DNA from: Deltaproteobacteria bacterium
GTDB lineage: Bacteria > Desulfobacterota > Dissulfuribacteria > Dissulfuribacterales > QOAL01
Direction: 5' to 3'
Assembly: GCA_015486425.1 (NCBI GenBank)
Contig: WFRQ01000240.1
Span: 1-5,889, forward strand
DNA: 5,889 nt
A program made the position numbers and the translations under genes. Shown here one piece after another: positions 1 through 5,665 of this stretch. The notes beneath the pieces are model-generated. The model was not told where the DNA came from, ran no database searches, and saw nothing but the letters and a program-made list of their open reading frames with translations. Within the stretch, counting starts at the first letter, position 1; each line of letters opens with the position of its first letter.

Positions 1-276
1 CTCCACGACTATCCGGCAATGTCAGTGCCGGCAGATCATCATCTAATTGTTGCTGCCATGAAGGCTGCTGAGGAAGCAGGCAGAAAGCTGCGTGTTGAGA
101 CCACAGGCGGAGGCAGTGATGCCAATATTTTGAACTCCAAGGGCCTTGACGCCCTTATCCTTGGTATTGGCATGCAGAATGTCCACACCACCAGTGAGTT
201 CATTCTTATGGAAGACATGGTAAGGACAGCGGAGCTGGTCTCAGGCATCATTACCACCTGGTGCTGTGACAGATGA
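1..276 (+). CDS. M20-family metallopeptidase, PepT/YqjE-like, C-terminal fragment (5' end outside window)
   Basis: Only the last 91 residues are visible; the reading frame is open from base 1 and stops at TGA 274-276. The segment starts LHDYPAM and contains GGGSDANILNSKGL, followed by the NVHTTSE block. These match the end of the catalytic domain in tripeptidase T-like M20 enzymes such as Bacillus YqjE/PepT2. The His at 184-186 (NVHTT) is expected to be the C-terminal ligand of the two-zinc centre. Family members are cytoplasmic aminopeptidases that remove N-terminal residues from short peptides; the exact substrate cannot be read from this fragment. An in-frame ATG at 19 is internal, because homologous sequence continues upstream of it. 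The gene converges on obg, with about 135 bp and a repeat element between them. M20 membership is secure; PepT-like rather than another M20 subgroup is a family-pattern judgement. Confidence 0.85.
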   Translation, partial: LHDYPAMSVPADHHLIVAAMKAAEEAGRKLRVETTGGGSDANILNSKGLDALILGIGMQNVHTTSEFILMEDMVRTAELVSGIITTWCCDR

Positions 277-380
277 GCCATTCAAGGGGTGCAGCAGATG
301 CAAGGCGGAGGGGGAGAAGGCGTATTTCGCGTACTTCGAACCTTTGACAACGCAGCAGATGCGGTACCCTGTGAGTAGAT
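276..380. repeat. Inverted-repeat element, copy A (degenerate)
   Basis: Bases 286-380 align without gaps to 1652-1746, with 82 of 95 positions identical by my hand count. The conserved blocks are GCAGATGCAAGGCGGAGGGG, CGTACTTCGA and GACAACGCAGCAGATGCGGT. The right end (CCCTGTGAGTAGAT) keeps the terminal repeat of copy B with changes. The left end (276-289) is eroded and matches the right end at about 9 of 14 positions. By symmetry with copy B the element would begin at the last base of the peptidase stop codon. It sits between two convergent genes, so its hairpin could help stop transcription from either side; this is inference. No protein is encoded. Confidence 0.8.
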
Positions 381-411
381 ATCATCAGTCACAATAAAGG
401 CGCATGCAGCC

Positions 412-1452
412 TCAGGGCATCCATTCCTCCTCTTCGTCACCCTGCCGGGCCTCTGCCATTCTCTGATACATGACTTCTAACAATTCAGGAATGCCCTTTC
501 CTGTTGCGGCTGAGATGGAGAAAATGGCGTTTGCTTCTACGTTCATGGTGGTCACAAGCAGGTTTTTCAAGGCTTCCATCTCTTCAGGCGGTGTTATGTC
601 CATCTTGTTGAGTGCGATGATTCTCGGTTTGTCCGTAAGAGGTGCGTGGTACTGAGCCAGTTCCTTTTCCAGCATTCTGAATGTTGACGCGGCCTTTTCC
701 GGCCCCTCAGAGGCGTCAATGATGTAGAGAAGTGCCCCTGTCCGCTCTATGTGGCGAAGAAATTCTATGCCCATGCCCACGCCGTCATGGGCCCCTTCGA
801 TAAGCCCTGGGATGTCAGCGACAGTCATGGTACGCTCATCGCTCAGCTCCACCACACCGAGGCTTGGAATCAGCGTGGTAAACGGGTAATCAGCAATCTT
901 TGGCCGTGCCGCAGAGACCCTGGACAGGAATGTGGATTTTCCTGCGTTGGGCGCGCCTACAAGGCCGGTGTCAGCCATGAGTTTCAGCTCAAGAAGCAGA
1001 CGGCGCTCTTCTCCCTCAAGTCCGGGCTGCGCGAATGATGGCGCCTGATTGGTGGCTGAGACATATCTGGCATTGCCTCTTCCGCCAAGTCCGCCAGCAG
1101 CAGCAATCCATTCCTGATTTTTCTCCGTAAGGTCTGCCAGTATGTTGCCTGACTCTGCATCCCGCACAAGTGTCCCCTGCGGCACCTTTATGATGACATC
1201 CTTTCCCCTTTTTCCGTGCTGATTTTTCCCCCTGCCTGCCTGGCCTCTGCCTGCAGCAAAGCGCTTGGCGCGACGAAATGTCTGCAGTGTATTCAGGCCT
1301 GTGTCAACCTTCATTATGACACTGCCCCCATGGCCCCCGTCACCACCGTCAGGTCCGCCTTTTGGCACATATTTTTCTCTGCGGAAGCTTACGCAGCCAG
1401 CGCCGCCGTGTCCTCCTGAAACCGAGATTTCTGCTTCATCTATAAAATTCAT
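412..1452 (-). CDS. obg: Obg/CgtA GTPase, ribosome assembly factor
   Basis: Complete 346-residue protein, the usual length for Obg. Residues 1-158 form the glycine-rich Obg fold (NFIDEAEISVSGGHGGAGC, VPKGGPDGGDGGHGG, GGLGGRGN). The GTPase domain follows with G1 GAPNAGKST (166-174), G2 threonines in PFTTLIP (190-196), G3 DIPG (213-216), G4 NKMD (282-285) and G5 SAATGKG (314-320). The tail is short and acidic (GDEEEEW). Obg is a cytoplasmic GTPase that binds the 50S subunit, takes part in its late maturation and links to the stringent response; it is normally essential. The ATG at 1452 is preceded by AGGA (1463-1466) with 10 nt spacing, and the protein begins exactly at the conserved MNFID. It appears monocistronic: no rplU-rpmA lies immediately upstream, unlike in many bacteria. 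It is flanked by the two copies of the repeat element. Confidence 0.98.
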   Translation of the reverse strand: MNFIDEAEISVSGGHGGAGCVSFRREKYVPKGGPDGGDGGHGGSVIMKVDTGLNTLQTFRRAKRFAAGRGQAGRGKNQHGKRGKDVIIKVPQGTLVRDAESGNILADLTEKNQEWIAAAGGLGGRGNARYVSATNQAPSFAQPGLEGEERRLLLELKLMADTGLVGAPNAGKSTFLSRVSAARPKIADYPFTTLIPSLGVVELSDERTMTVADIPGLIEGAHDGVGMGIEFLRHIERTGALLYIIDASEGPEKAASTFRMLEKELAQYHAPLTDKPRIIALNKMDITPPEEMEALKNLLVTTMNVEANAIFSISAATGKGIPELLEVMYQRMAEARQGDEEEEWMP

Positions 1453-1641
1453 AATATATTTATCCTGCCTGATTACCTGTGTTTTTGTAACTGATCAGCG
1501 TTGTCTCGCTCAAAGAGTTGCGATGTTGAGGAGCTTTCCACCGCTCAATTTATATTCCAATGAACTATTCACCCCCCCCTCCAGGATGAATTCCCATAAC
1601 GGAAAGTCGCTTTTCACACAACATTTTTTGTCTTGACACGT

Positions 1642-1746
1642 ATCTGCTCAGGGGGCGCTGCAGATGCAAGGCGGAGGGGGCGAAGGCGTACTTTCCGTAC
1701 TTCGAGCCCCGGACAACGCAGCAGATGCGGTACCCCCTGAGCAGAT
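1642..1746. repeat. Inverted-repeat element, copy B (intact, 105 bp, perfect 14-bp ends)
   Basis: The ends are perfect inverted repeats: ATCTGCTCAGGGGG at 1642-1655 and CCCCCTGAGCAGAT at 1733-1746. Inside is a second palindromic core: GGGGC (1677-1681) can pair with GCCCC (1706-1710), GAAG (1682-1685) with CTTC (1700-1703), and GTAC occurs on both arms. The octamer GCAGATGC occurs three times (1660, 1721, 1741). The whole unit could form a long imperfect hairpin. It has no coding capacity, so it resembles a REP-like or MITE-like intergenic element. An AT dinucleotide lies at each outer edge but is part of the palindrome, so a target duplication cannot be claimed. Copy A at 286-380 is in the same orientation. 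Confidence 0.85.
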
Positions 1747-1855
1747 GCAAATATCCTTGAAAATCTGTATATGAACGTTATTCTGCTTCATGCCCTGAAA
1801 TTCAAGCCGGAAGGCCATTATGCCGATTTTAATAAGGTAAAAAGTCGTTAGCGTG

Positions 1856-1861
1856 TATAAT
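1856..1861 (+). promoter_or_regulatory. Possible -10 box for the choice-of-anchor A gene
   Basis: TATAAT lies 35 nt before the chosen start codon, which would put transcription start near 1868 and leave a leader of about 29 nt. The -35 region at 16-18 nt spacing (around 1832-1839, AATAAGGTAA context) does not resemble TTGACA, so an activator or another sigma factor could be needed. No GG-N10-GC sigma-54 pattern was found nearby. This is a motif match only. Confidence 0.3.
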
Positions 1862-1883
1862 GCGTATTTTCTCAAATGAATAT

Positions 1884-1887
1884 AAGG
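1884..1887 (+). promoter_or_regulatory. Ribosome binding site that selects the start at 1897
   Basis: AAGG in the context TATAAGGTAC lies 9 nt before ATG 1897. The alternative in-frame ATG at 1876 has only TTTTCTCAA upstream, with no Shine-Dalgarno-like sequence. Starting at 1897 also puts the basic residues directly before the hydrophobic signal segment. Confidence 0.6.
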
Positions 1888-1896
1888 TACTGTAAA

Positions 1897-3219
1897 ATGA
1901 ATAAGCATGGAACGGATTTTGTCATTACTTTCTTCTCTTTCATCATTCTCACCGTCTGGTCAGGCCCTGGGTGGTGTGCCACATACGGATGGGCCGGGCT
2001 GGCTGATTTTGGCTGTGTGACAGACTACAATCTCTTTCTTACAGGCGATCTCGGCTATCGTAATTCTGATATTCAAGGCAGGGCAGCCGTTGGCGGTGAT
2101 GCCAGGATGACCAGTTTCAGTGTAGGTGAAAAAGCGGCTCCTGCAGACTATTCCCTTGTGGTAGGGGGCAATCTCCGGGCAGGAGGTCGTGGGGATTCCG
2201 CTGGAGGTCAGGTCAATAATGGCGGAATCCTTGCAGGAGGAAATGTAAAGCTCAGGCGTGTGGGTGTTCCTCAGGGTGATGTAGTATCTGGCGGCAATCT
2301 GAAACTTAAGAGTCTTACTGTGGAAAACGGAGATGCAGAGGCCAATGGCAATGTGCGTATCTCAGAGGCTTATGTGGCCGGGGATGTTACATCAGGGCGA
2401 AACGTCAGGCTGAAAAGTTCAACTGTTGGCAGTATTTCCGCATCGCGGCATGTAAAACTCAAAAAATCAGCCGTACTGGGAAATGTAGAGGCAGGCGGCA
2501 GGGTCAAAATGGTAGAGTCTGGTGTGCAGGGTGATGTAACCTCAGGAGGCAGGGTCAGGCTCAACTCTTCCGGAGTTGAGGGAGAGGTGCATGACCATGC
2601 GGTGGTCAGTGATTCTGTACTGAATCATCAGGATGTTGAGGTTTTTGATTTTTCGTCAGTGAGGCTTGACAATCTTTCCGCTGCCCTGTGGCAGGAAAAC
2701 AGCTCTATAGTAAATCTGGATGTTGATAATGGCAATATGCTGGAGTTTACGGCTGGCAGCGGCTACAACTATTTTAATGTCCTTGCAGAAGACATGATGG
2801 CGGCAAGCGGCCTTGTTATTAACGGACCTTCAGACGCTGTAGTGATTATAAACGTGAAGGGCGGGCAGGAAATGGATATGCATGATATGGCATTCCGCCT
2901 GTCTGGCGGTATCGGAAGCACTGACGTGATTTATAACTTTCATGATGCTGAGAATATGAGACTTCACAACCTCGAACTCCTGGGCTCAATGCTTGCACCT
3001 GATGCCCACGTTTCTTTCTACAGCGGGGCGCTTGAAGGCATCCTTATGGCAGAATCCCTCTATGGCGGTAAAAAGGATCCGTTTGACGGCATACTGCACA
3101 GCGTACAGATAAATCAGGCACAGAAGGCCGTTCCCGTGCCGGGAACCCTGATCCTCCTTGCGCCTGGTCTTGCCGTGCTGTTCTACTGCAGGAGACGACT
3201 TTCAGGTCAGGCAGTGTGA
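1897..3219 (+). CDS. Secreted choice-of-anchor A family protein with PEP-CTERM-like sorting tail and internal beta-solenoid repeats
   Basis: 440 residues from the ATG at 1897. An N-terminal signal peptide (hydrophobic core about residues 8-22) is followed by a choice-of-anchor A domain: YNLFLTGDLGYRNSDIQGRAAVGGDA (44-69, the NLF..GD....SD..GR.AVGG block), LVVGGNL (87-93), QVNNGGI (105-111), VVIINVKGG (315-323), YNFHDAENMRLHN (346-358) and LLGSMLAPDAHV (361-372). Residues 109-243 hold about eight tandem 16-18-residue repeats of pattern G-D-V-x-S-G-G-x-V-[KR]-L, which look like rungs of a beta-helix reminiscent of bactofilins. The C-terminus has VPVPGT (412-417), a hydrophobic segment and RRR (432-434). 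This is the three-part PEP-CTERM layout, with Val in place of the usual Glu, so an exosortase would be expected to process and anchor it. Function is unknown; a role at the cell surface or in biofilm matrix is inferred. It converges on htpX with 103 bp between. Confidence 0.88.
   Translation: MNKHGTDFVITFFSFIILTVWSGPGWCATYGWAGLADFGCVTDYNLFLTGDLGYRNSDIQGRAAVGGDARMTSFSVGEKAAPADYSLVVGGNLRAGGRGDSAGGQVNNGGILAGGNVKLRRVGVPQGDVVSGGNLKLKSLTVENGDAEANGNVRISEAYVAGDVTSGRNVRLKSSTVGSISASRHVKLKKSAVLGNVEAGGRVKMVESGVQGDVTSGGRVRLNSSGVEGEVHDHAVVSDSVLNHQDVEVFDFSSVRLDNLSAALWQENSSIVNLDVDNGNMLEFTAGSGYNYFNVLAEDMMAASGLVINGPSDAVVIINVKGGQEMDMHDMAFRLSGGIGSTDVIYNFHDAENMRLHNLELLGSMLAPDAHVSFYSGALEGILMAESLYGGKKDPFDGILHSVQINQAQKAVPVPGTLILLAPGLAVLFYCRRRLSGQAV
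2221..2625 (+). repeat. Tandem ~17-codon repeats within the choice-of-anchor A gene
   Basis: The encoded units begin at residues 109, 127, 145, 162, 178, 195, 212 and 229, with lengths of 18, 18, 17, 16, 17, 17 and 17 residues plus a shorter last unit. Typical units are GDVVSGGNLKLKSLTV, GDVTSGRNVRLKSSTV and GDVTSGGRVRLNSSGV. Period, glycine turns and alternating small/hydrophobic residues fit a beta-solenoid. At DNA level the units have diverged: GATGTTACATCAGGG near 2383 and GATGTAACCTCAGGA near 2533 still look alike, while others do not. This suggests old duplication held by protein-level selection rather than a recent slippage array. Confidence 0.75.
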
Positions 3220-3322
3220 CGAAATCCTGTGGCCTGTCCGGAATCTGACTCAATTCAGGCAGAAATAACCGGCATCGTTCGCCGCATTCAGGTGTGGCTC
3301 AACCTGTTTCCACCCTCAGTCT

Positions 3323-4273
3323 TCAGTACCAGTATCCCATTCCCAGCAGCCTGTTTCTCGGCGGTTTTTCAGCGCGTGGAAGCGCCTGGAAATCCGCCTG
3401 TCTGTCAGGTGCATCCATTGGCTTTTGTGAATGCGGTCCCTCTTTTTCTATTTCCATAAGGCGGCGTATCCTCTCCTCTGTGGGAGGGTGAGTGCGCAGG
3501 ATGGATGGGCTGGGATTGTTCATGCCAGGCAGGAACAGTTGTTTAAGCAGGCTCTGCTCGTAGCGCTCCATTTTTTCAAGAGCAGAAGCAAGACCGGCAG
3601 GGTCACCGGTTAGCCTTGCCGCCTCGAGGTCAGCGTCAAATTCCCTTACACGCGAAACCGCAAGCTGCATCAGAGAGCTTATGGTTGGTGCGAATATCAG
3701 CAGCAGAATTGCGGTCCAGGAGATTCCTGCCTGCCCTGACATAACAATGGGCAGGTTCACCAGTATAAGTATCTGGCCAGCCATTGAGAGAGACGCTGTA
3801 AGTCGTCCCACTGCGTCTGCCACTGCCATTACCTGAATATCATTGTTCCTCAGATGCCCGACCTCATGGGCCAGCACACCTGTAAGCTCCCTGAGCGTCA
3901 GGTTCCGGAGCAGTCCATCTGTTACTGCAATGGAGGCATTGTACCTGCTTCCCACTGTAAATGCGTTCATTATGGGAGTATGCACAAGGAAAAGCCGCGG
4001 TACAGCAGGCAGTTCAGCCCTTTTTGCAAGTTCCTGAACCACGCGGTACAGCTCAGATGCCTCAGACGGGTCAAGGGGCCTGGCATGGTACATGCGCAGT
4101 ATAAGGCCTGGCGAAATCCTTATGGTGATGACGAGTGAAAAAACAGTCATCCAGAATACCCAGGGCAGTATGTTTCCGCCCAGCAGGAGTTCTGCTGTTA
4201 TTGAAAGCAGCAGAGACATACCCCCGATAAGCAGAACTGTCTGAAATGCATTGATCAGTTTGTGTCTGTTCAT
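3323..4273 (-). CDS. htpX: HtpX-like M48 membrane zinc metalloprotease
   Basis: 316 residues. Two N-terminal membrane helices (about 10-31 and 35-55) precede the catalytic domain. HEVGH (136-140) is the HExxH zinc site, and E211 in EFDAD (211-215) is the expected third ligand. Two further hydrophobic segments (about 160-179 and 186-206) lie between them, as in HtpX. THPPTEERI (261-269) is another family hallmark. HtpX-type enzymes sit in the inner membrane with a cytoplasmic active site and cut misfolded membrane proteins, working alongside FtsH. The last ~40 residues form a Pro/Arg-rich hydrophilic tail ending GMGYWY, which makes the protein somewhat longer than typical HtpX (about 290). The ATG at 4273 overlaps the cbpM stop codon by one base (TGATG) and has AGGA at 4281-4284, 7 nt upstream. 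This indicates translational coupling and a shared transcript with the CbpA/CbpM pair. Confidence 0.92.
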   Translation of the reverse strand: MNRHKLINAFQTVLLIGGMSLLLSITAELLLGGNILPWVFWMTVFSLVITIRISPGLILRMYHARPLDPSEASELYRVVQELAKRAELPAVPRLFLVHTPIMNAFTVGSRYNASIAVTDGLLRNLTLRELTGVLAHEVGHLRNNDIQVMAVADAVGRLTASLSMAGQILILVNLPIVMSGQAGISWTAILLLIFAPTISSLMQLAVSRVREFDADLEAARLTGDPAGLASALEKMERYEQSLLKQLFLPGMNNPSPSILRTHPPTEERIRRLMEIEKEGPHSQKPMDAPDRQADFQALPRAEKPPRNRLLGMGYWY

Positions 4274-4620
4274 CAGAAAATCCTGTTTTTCATTTCTCTG
4301 TGAACCGTCTCCATGTGTCTGATTGTTTCGCGCAGTTCTTCTACTTCATCAAGAAGGTCAAGAACCATGGCAACCCCCGGCAGGTTCAAGCCCATATCCC
4401 GCTGCAGGCTGATGGCCTTGCAGGTGCGTACCACGCATTCACCATGGAACTGAAGGCCTCTGTCATCGCCTTCAGGTTCAAGTATGCCTTCGTCTATAAG
4501 GTCCAGAACATAGTCTGCGTGCACCCTGCAGAGTCTGCACAGTTCCCCAAGACTCAGTTCCTTCTGTTCCTCAAGTATTATTCCTTCAATAACTGGTAAC
4601 AAGTCTCGTTTCTGATTCAT
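4273..4620 (-). CDS. cbpM: CbpM-like chaperone modulator, MerR-type helix-turn-helix
   Basis: 115 residues. The pattern follows E. coli CbpM: a helix-turn-helix-like start (LSLGELCRLCRVHADYVLDL, 22-41, then IDEGILEPEG), a middle helix (CKAISLQRDMGLNLPGVAMV, 67-86) and a C-terminal coiled coil (LDLLDEVEELRETIRHMETV, 87-106). CbpM binds the J domain of CbpA and blocks its action on DnaK; members of this group rarely act as true DNA-binding regulators. It lies 3 nt downstream of cbpA, the usual partner arrangement, and its stop overlaps the htpX start. There are about 20 residues before the HTH, more than in E. coli CbpM. A MerR-like DNA-binding role, for example self-regulation of the operon, cannot be excluded from sequence. 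Confidence 0.88.
   Translation of the reverse strand: MNQKRDLLPVIEGIILEEQKELSLGELCRLCRVHADYVLDLIDEGILEPEGDDRGLQFHGECVVRTCKAISLQRDMGLNLPGVAMVLDLLDEVEELRETIRHMETVHREMKNRIF
4281..4284 (-). promoter_or_regulatory. htpX ribosome binding site inside the cbpM 3' end
   Basis: AGGA on the minus strand, 7 nt before the htpX ATG and within the last codons of cbpM. Together with the TGATG stop-start overlap it supports coupled translation of the two genes. Confidence 0.65.
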
Positions 4621-4623
4621 GAT

Positions 4624-5577
4624 CTATACCCCCAGCCCGGCCCGCGGATTAAATGCCATTTCCTTCTGCATCTGTTTGTAAATTTCCCTGGCACGTTCAC
4701 TGTCTGCAGGGGGCAGGGCTATCTGCAGCACCACATACAGGTCTCCAGGTGGTTTTCCTGGAAGGCCCCTGCCTTTGAGCCGCAGTTTCTGACCCTGCCT
4801 GGAACCAGGTGGAATTTTCAGGTCAACAGGGCCTGATGGCGTAGGTACCTTAACCTTTGCGCCAAGAGCGGCCTCATAGGGCGCTACAGGCAGGTCAAGG
4901 TAAACATCCTTCCCCTTGACCCTGTAAAGTGAGTGAGGGTTGAATGCCACTTCAAGCAGAAGGTCACCTGCAGGCCCTCCACCAATGCCTGGGCTGCCCT
5001 GTCCCTTGAGCCTTATATGCTGTCCCGGCCGTATGCCCCTGGGTATTTTTACCCTGAGTGTGCGTTCTTCTGTTTTAACATGGCCATCCGGGGACAGTAC
5101 CGGGTGCTGGAGTTTTATCTCTCGCGTGGAGCCCTGATAACTGTCCTCAAGGTCAATGTATATTTTGGCGCGGTGATCTTCGCCCCTGGACTTGAAGGTG
5201 GTGTAAGAACGACGACCTCCTCTTCCGCCGCCAGGTTGCCTGCCGAACAGCAGTTCAAAAAAGTCACTGTAATCTTCGGCATCACCTGCAGTAAAGCCTC
5301 CACCGCTGAACTCAAATCCTGCATCCCAGTCAGGTGGCGGCTGGAAGTCCTGTCCTGCCTGCCAGTTGGCACCAAGTCGGTCGTATGCAGCGCGCTTTTC
5401 AGGGTCCTTGAGTACCTCGTATGCCTCGCCTATCTCCTTGAAGCGTCTGTCGGCATCTGCCTCCTTGCTTACGTCCGGATGATATTTTCTGGCAAGTTTT
5501 CGGTATGCCTTTTTAATTTCATCCTGGGTCGCGTCTTTTTTTACGCCCAGTATCTCATAATAATCTTTATATTCCAT
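4624..5577 (-). CDS. cbpA: CbpA-type DnaJ-family co-chaperone (J domain, G/F linker, no zinc finger)
   Basis: 317 residues. The J domain (about 5-68) has the HPD motif at 33-35 needed to stimulate DnaK ATP hydrolysis. A Gly/Phe/Asp-rich linker (about 76-122, with FEFSGGGF and DYSDFFELLFG) is followed directly by two beta-sandwich client-binding domains (about 133-213 and 214-293: LRVKIPRGIRPGQHIRLKGQ, LDLPVAPYEAALGAKVKVPT, DLKIPPGSRQGQKLRLKGRG). CxxCxGxG zinc repeats are absent, which makes it the CbpA/DjlB-like class rather than canonical DnaJ. It acts in the cytoplasm with DnaK and GrpE. The ATG at 5577 begins the conserved YKDYYEILGV; the nearest AGGG (5591-5594) is 13 nt away, a rather long spacing. 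The 88-nt gap to trxC shows no clear terminator or heat-shock promoter. cbpM follows after 3 nt. Confidence 0.93.
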   Translation of the reverse strand: MEYKDYYEILGVKKDATQDEIKKAYRKLARKYHPDVSKEADADRRFKEIGEAYEVLKDPEKRAAYDRLGANWQAGQDFQPPPDWDAGFEFSGGGFTAGDAEDYSDFFELLFGRQPGGGRGGRRSYTTFKSRGEDHRAKIYIDLEDSYQGSTREIKLQHPVLSPDGHVKTEERTLRVKIPRGIRPGQHIRLKGQGSPGIGGGPAGDLLLEVAFNPHSLYRVKGKDVYLDLPVAPYEAALGAKVKVPTPSGPVDLKIPPGSRQGQKLRLKGRGLPGKPPGDLYVVLQIALPPADSERAREIYKQMQKEMAFNPRAGLGV

Positions 5578-5665
5578 GTCGTATTATCAACCCTGTCTAA
5601 CGTCGTAAATATACTGGATGAGAGTGTTCTGCCTGACGGTCGGCCAATGCAATACAGGAAAATGC

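Larger units (their letters stand above)
1453..1896. other. Divergent intergenic region between obg and the choice-of-anchor A gene
   Basis: This 444-bp stretch separates the starts of two divergently read genes. It holds copy B of the inverted-repeat element (1642-1746), a run of eight C at 1572-1579, and a possible -10 box near the right-hand gene. Short open frames across it on the minus strand run through the repeat, have no recognisable domain and were not called. The obg promoter must lie in the left part, but I see no convincing -35/-10 pair on the minus strand. No tRNA or recognisable riboswitch is visible. Confidence 0.6.

Noticed and set aside
1633..1638. TTGACA resembling a -35 box just before copy B
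   Set aside because: No -10-like sequence occurs 16-18 nt downstream; that position is inside the GC-rich repeat, and the next gene starts more than 250 bp away.
276..1746. The two repeat copies as CRISPR repeats or ends of a composite transposon
   Set aside because: There are only two copies with a housekeeping gene between them, no regular spacers, no cas genes and no transposase in the window.
1648..1908. 86-codon open frame on the minus strand across the intergenic region
   Set aside because: It runs through the palindromic repeat, shows no recognisable domain, and its 5' end overlaps the signal-peptide region of the opposite gene. The proline/serine-rich end is simply translated repeat.
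1960..1980. Possible lipoprotein signal (Cys at residue 27 of the choice-of-anchor A protein)
   Set aside because: The residues before the Cys are PGW, not a lipobox of the L-[AS]-[GA]-C type. An ordinary signal peptide plus C-terminal sorting tail fits better.
3289..3310. Small hairpin CAGGT...ACCTG followed by TTT between the two convergent genes
   Set aside because: The stem is only 5 bp with an 8-nt loop, and the T-run is short. It is too weak to call as a terminator.
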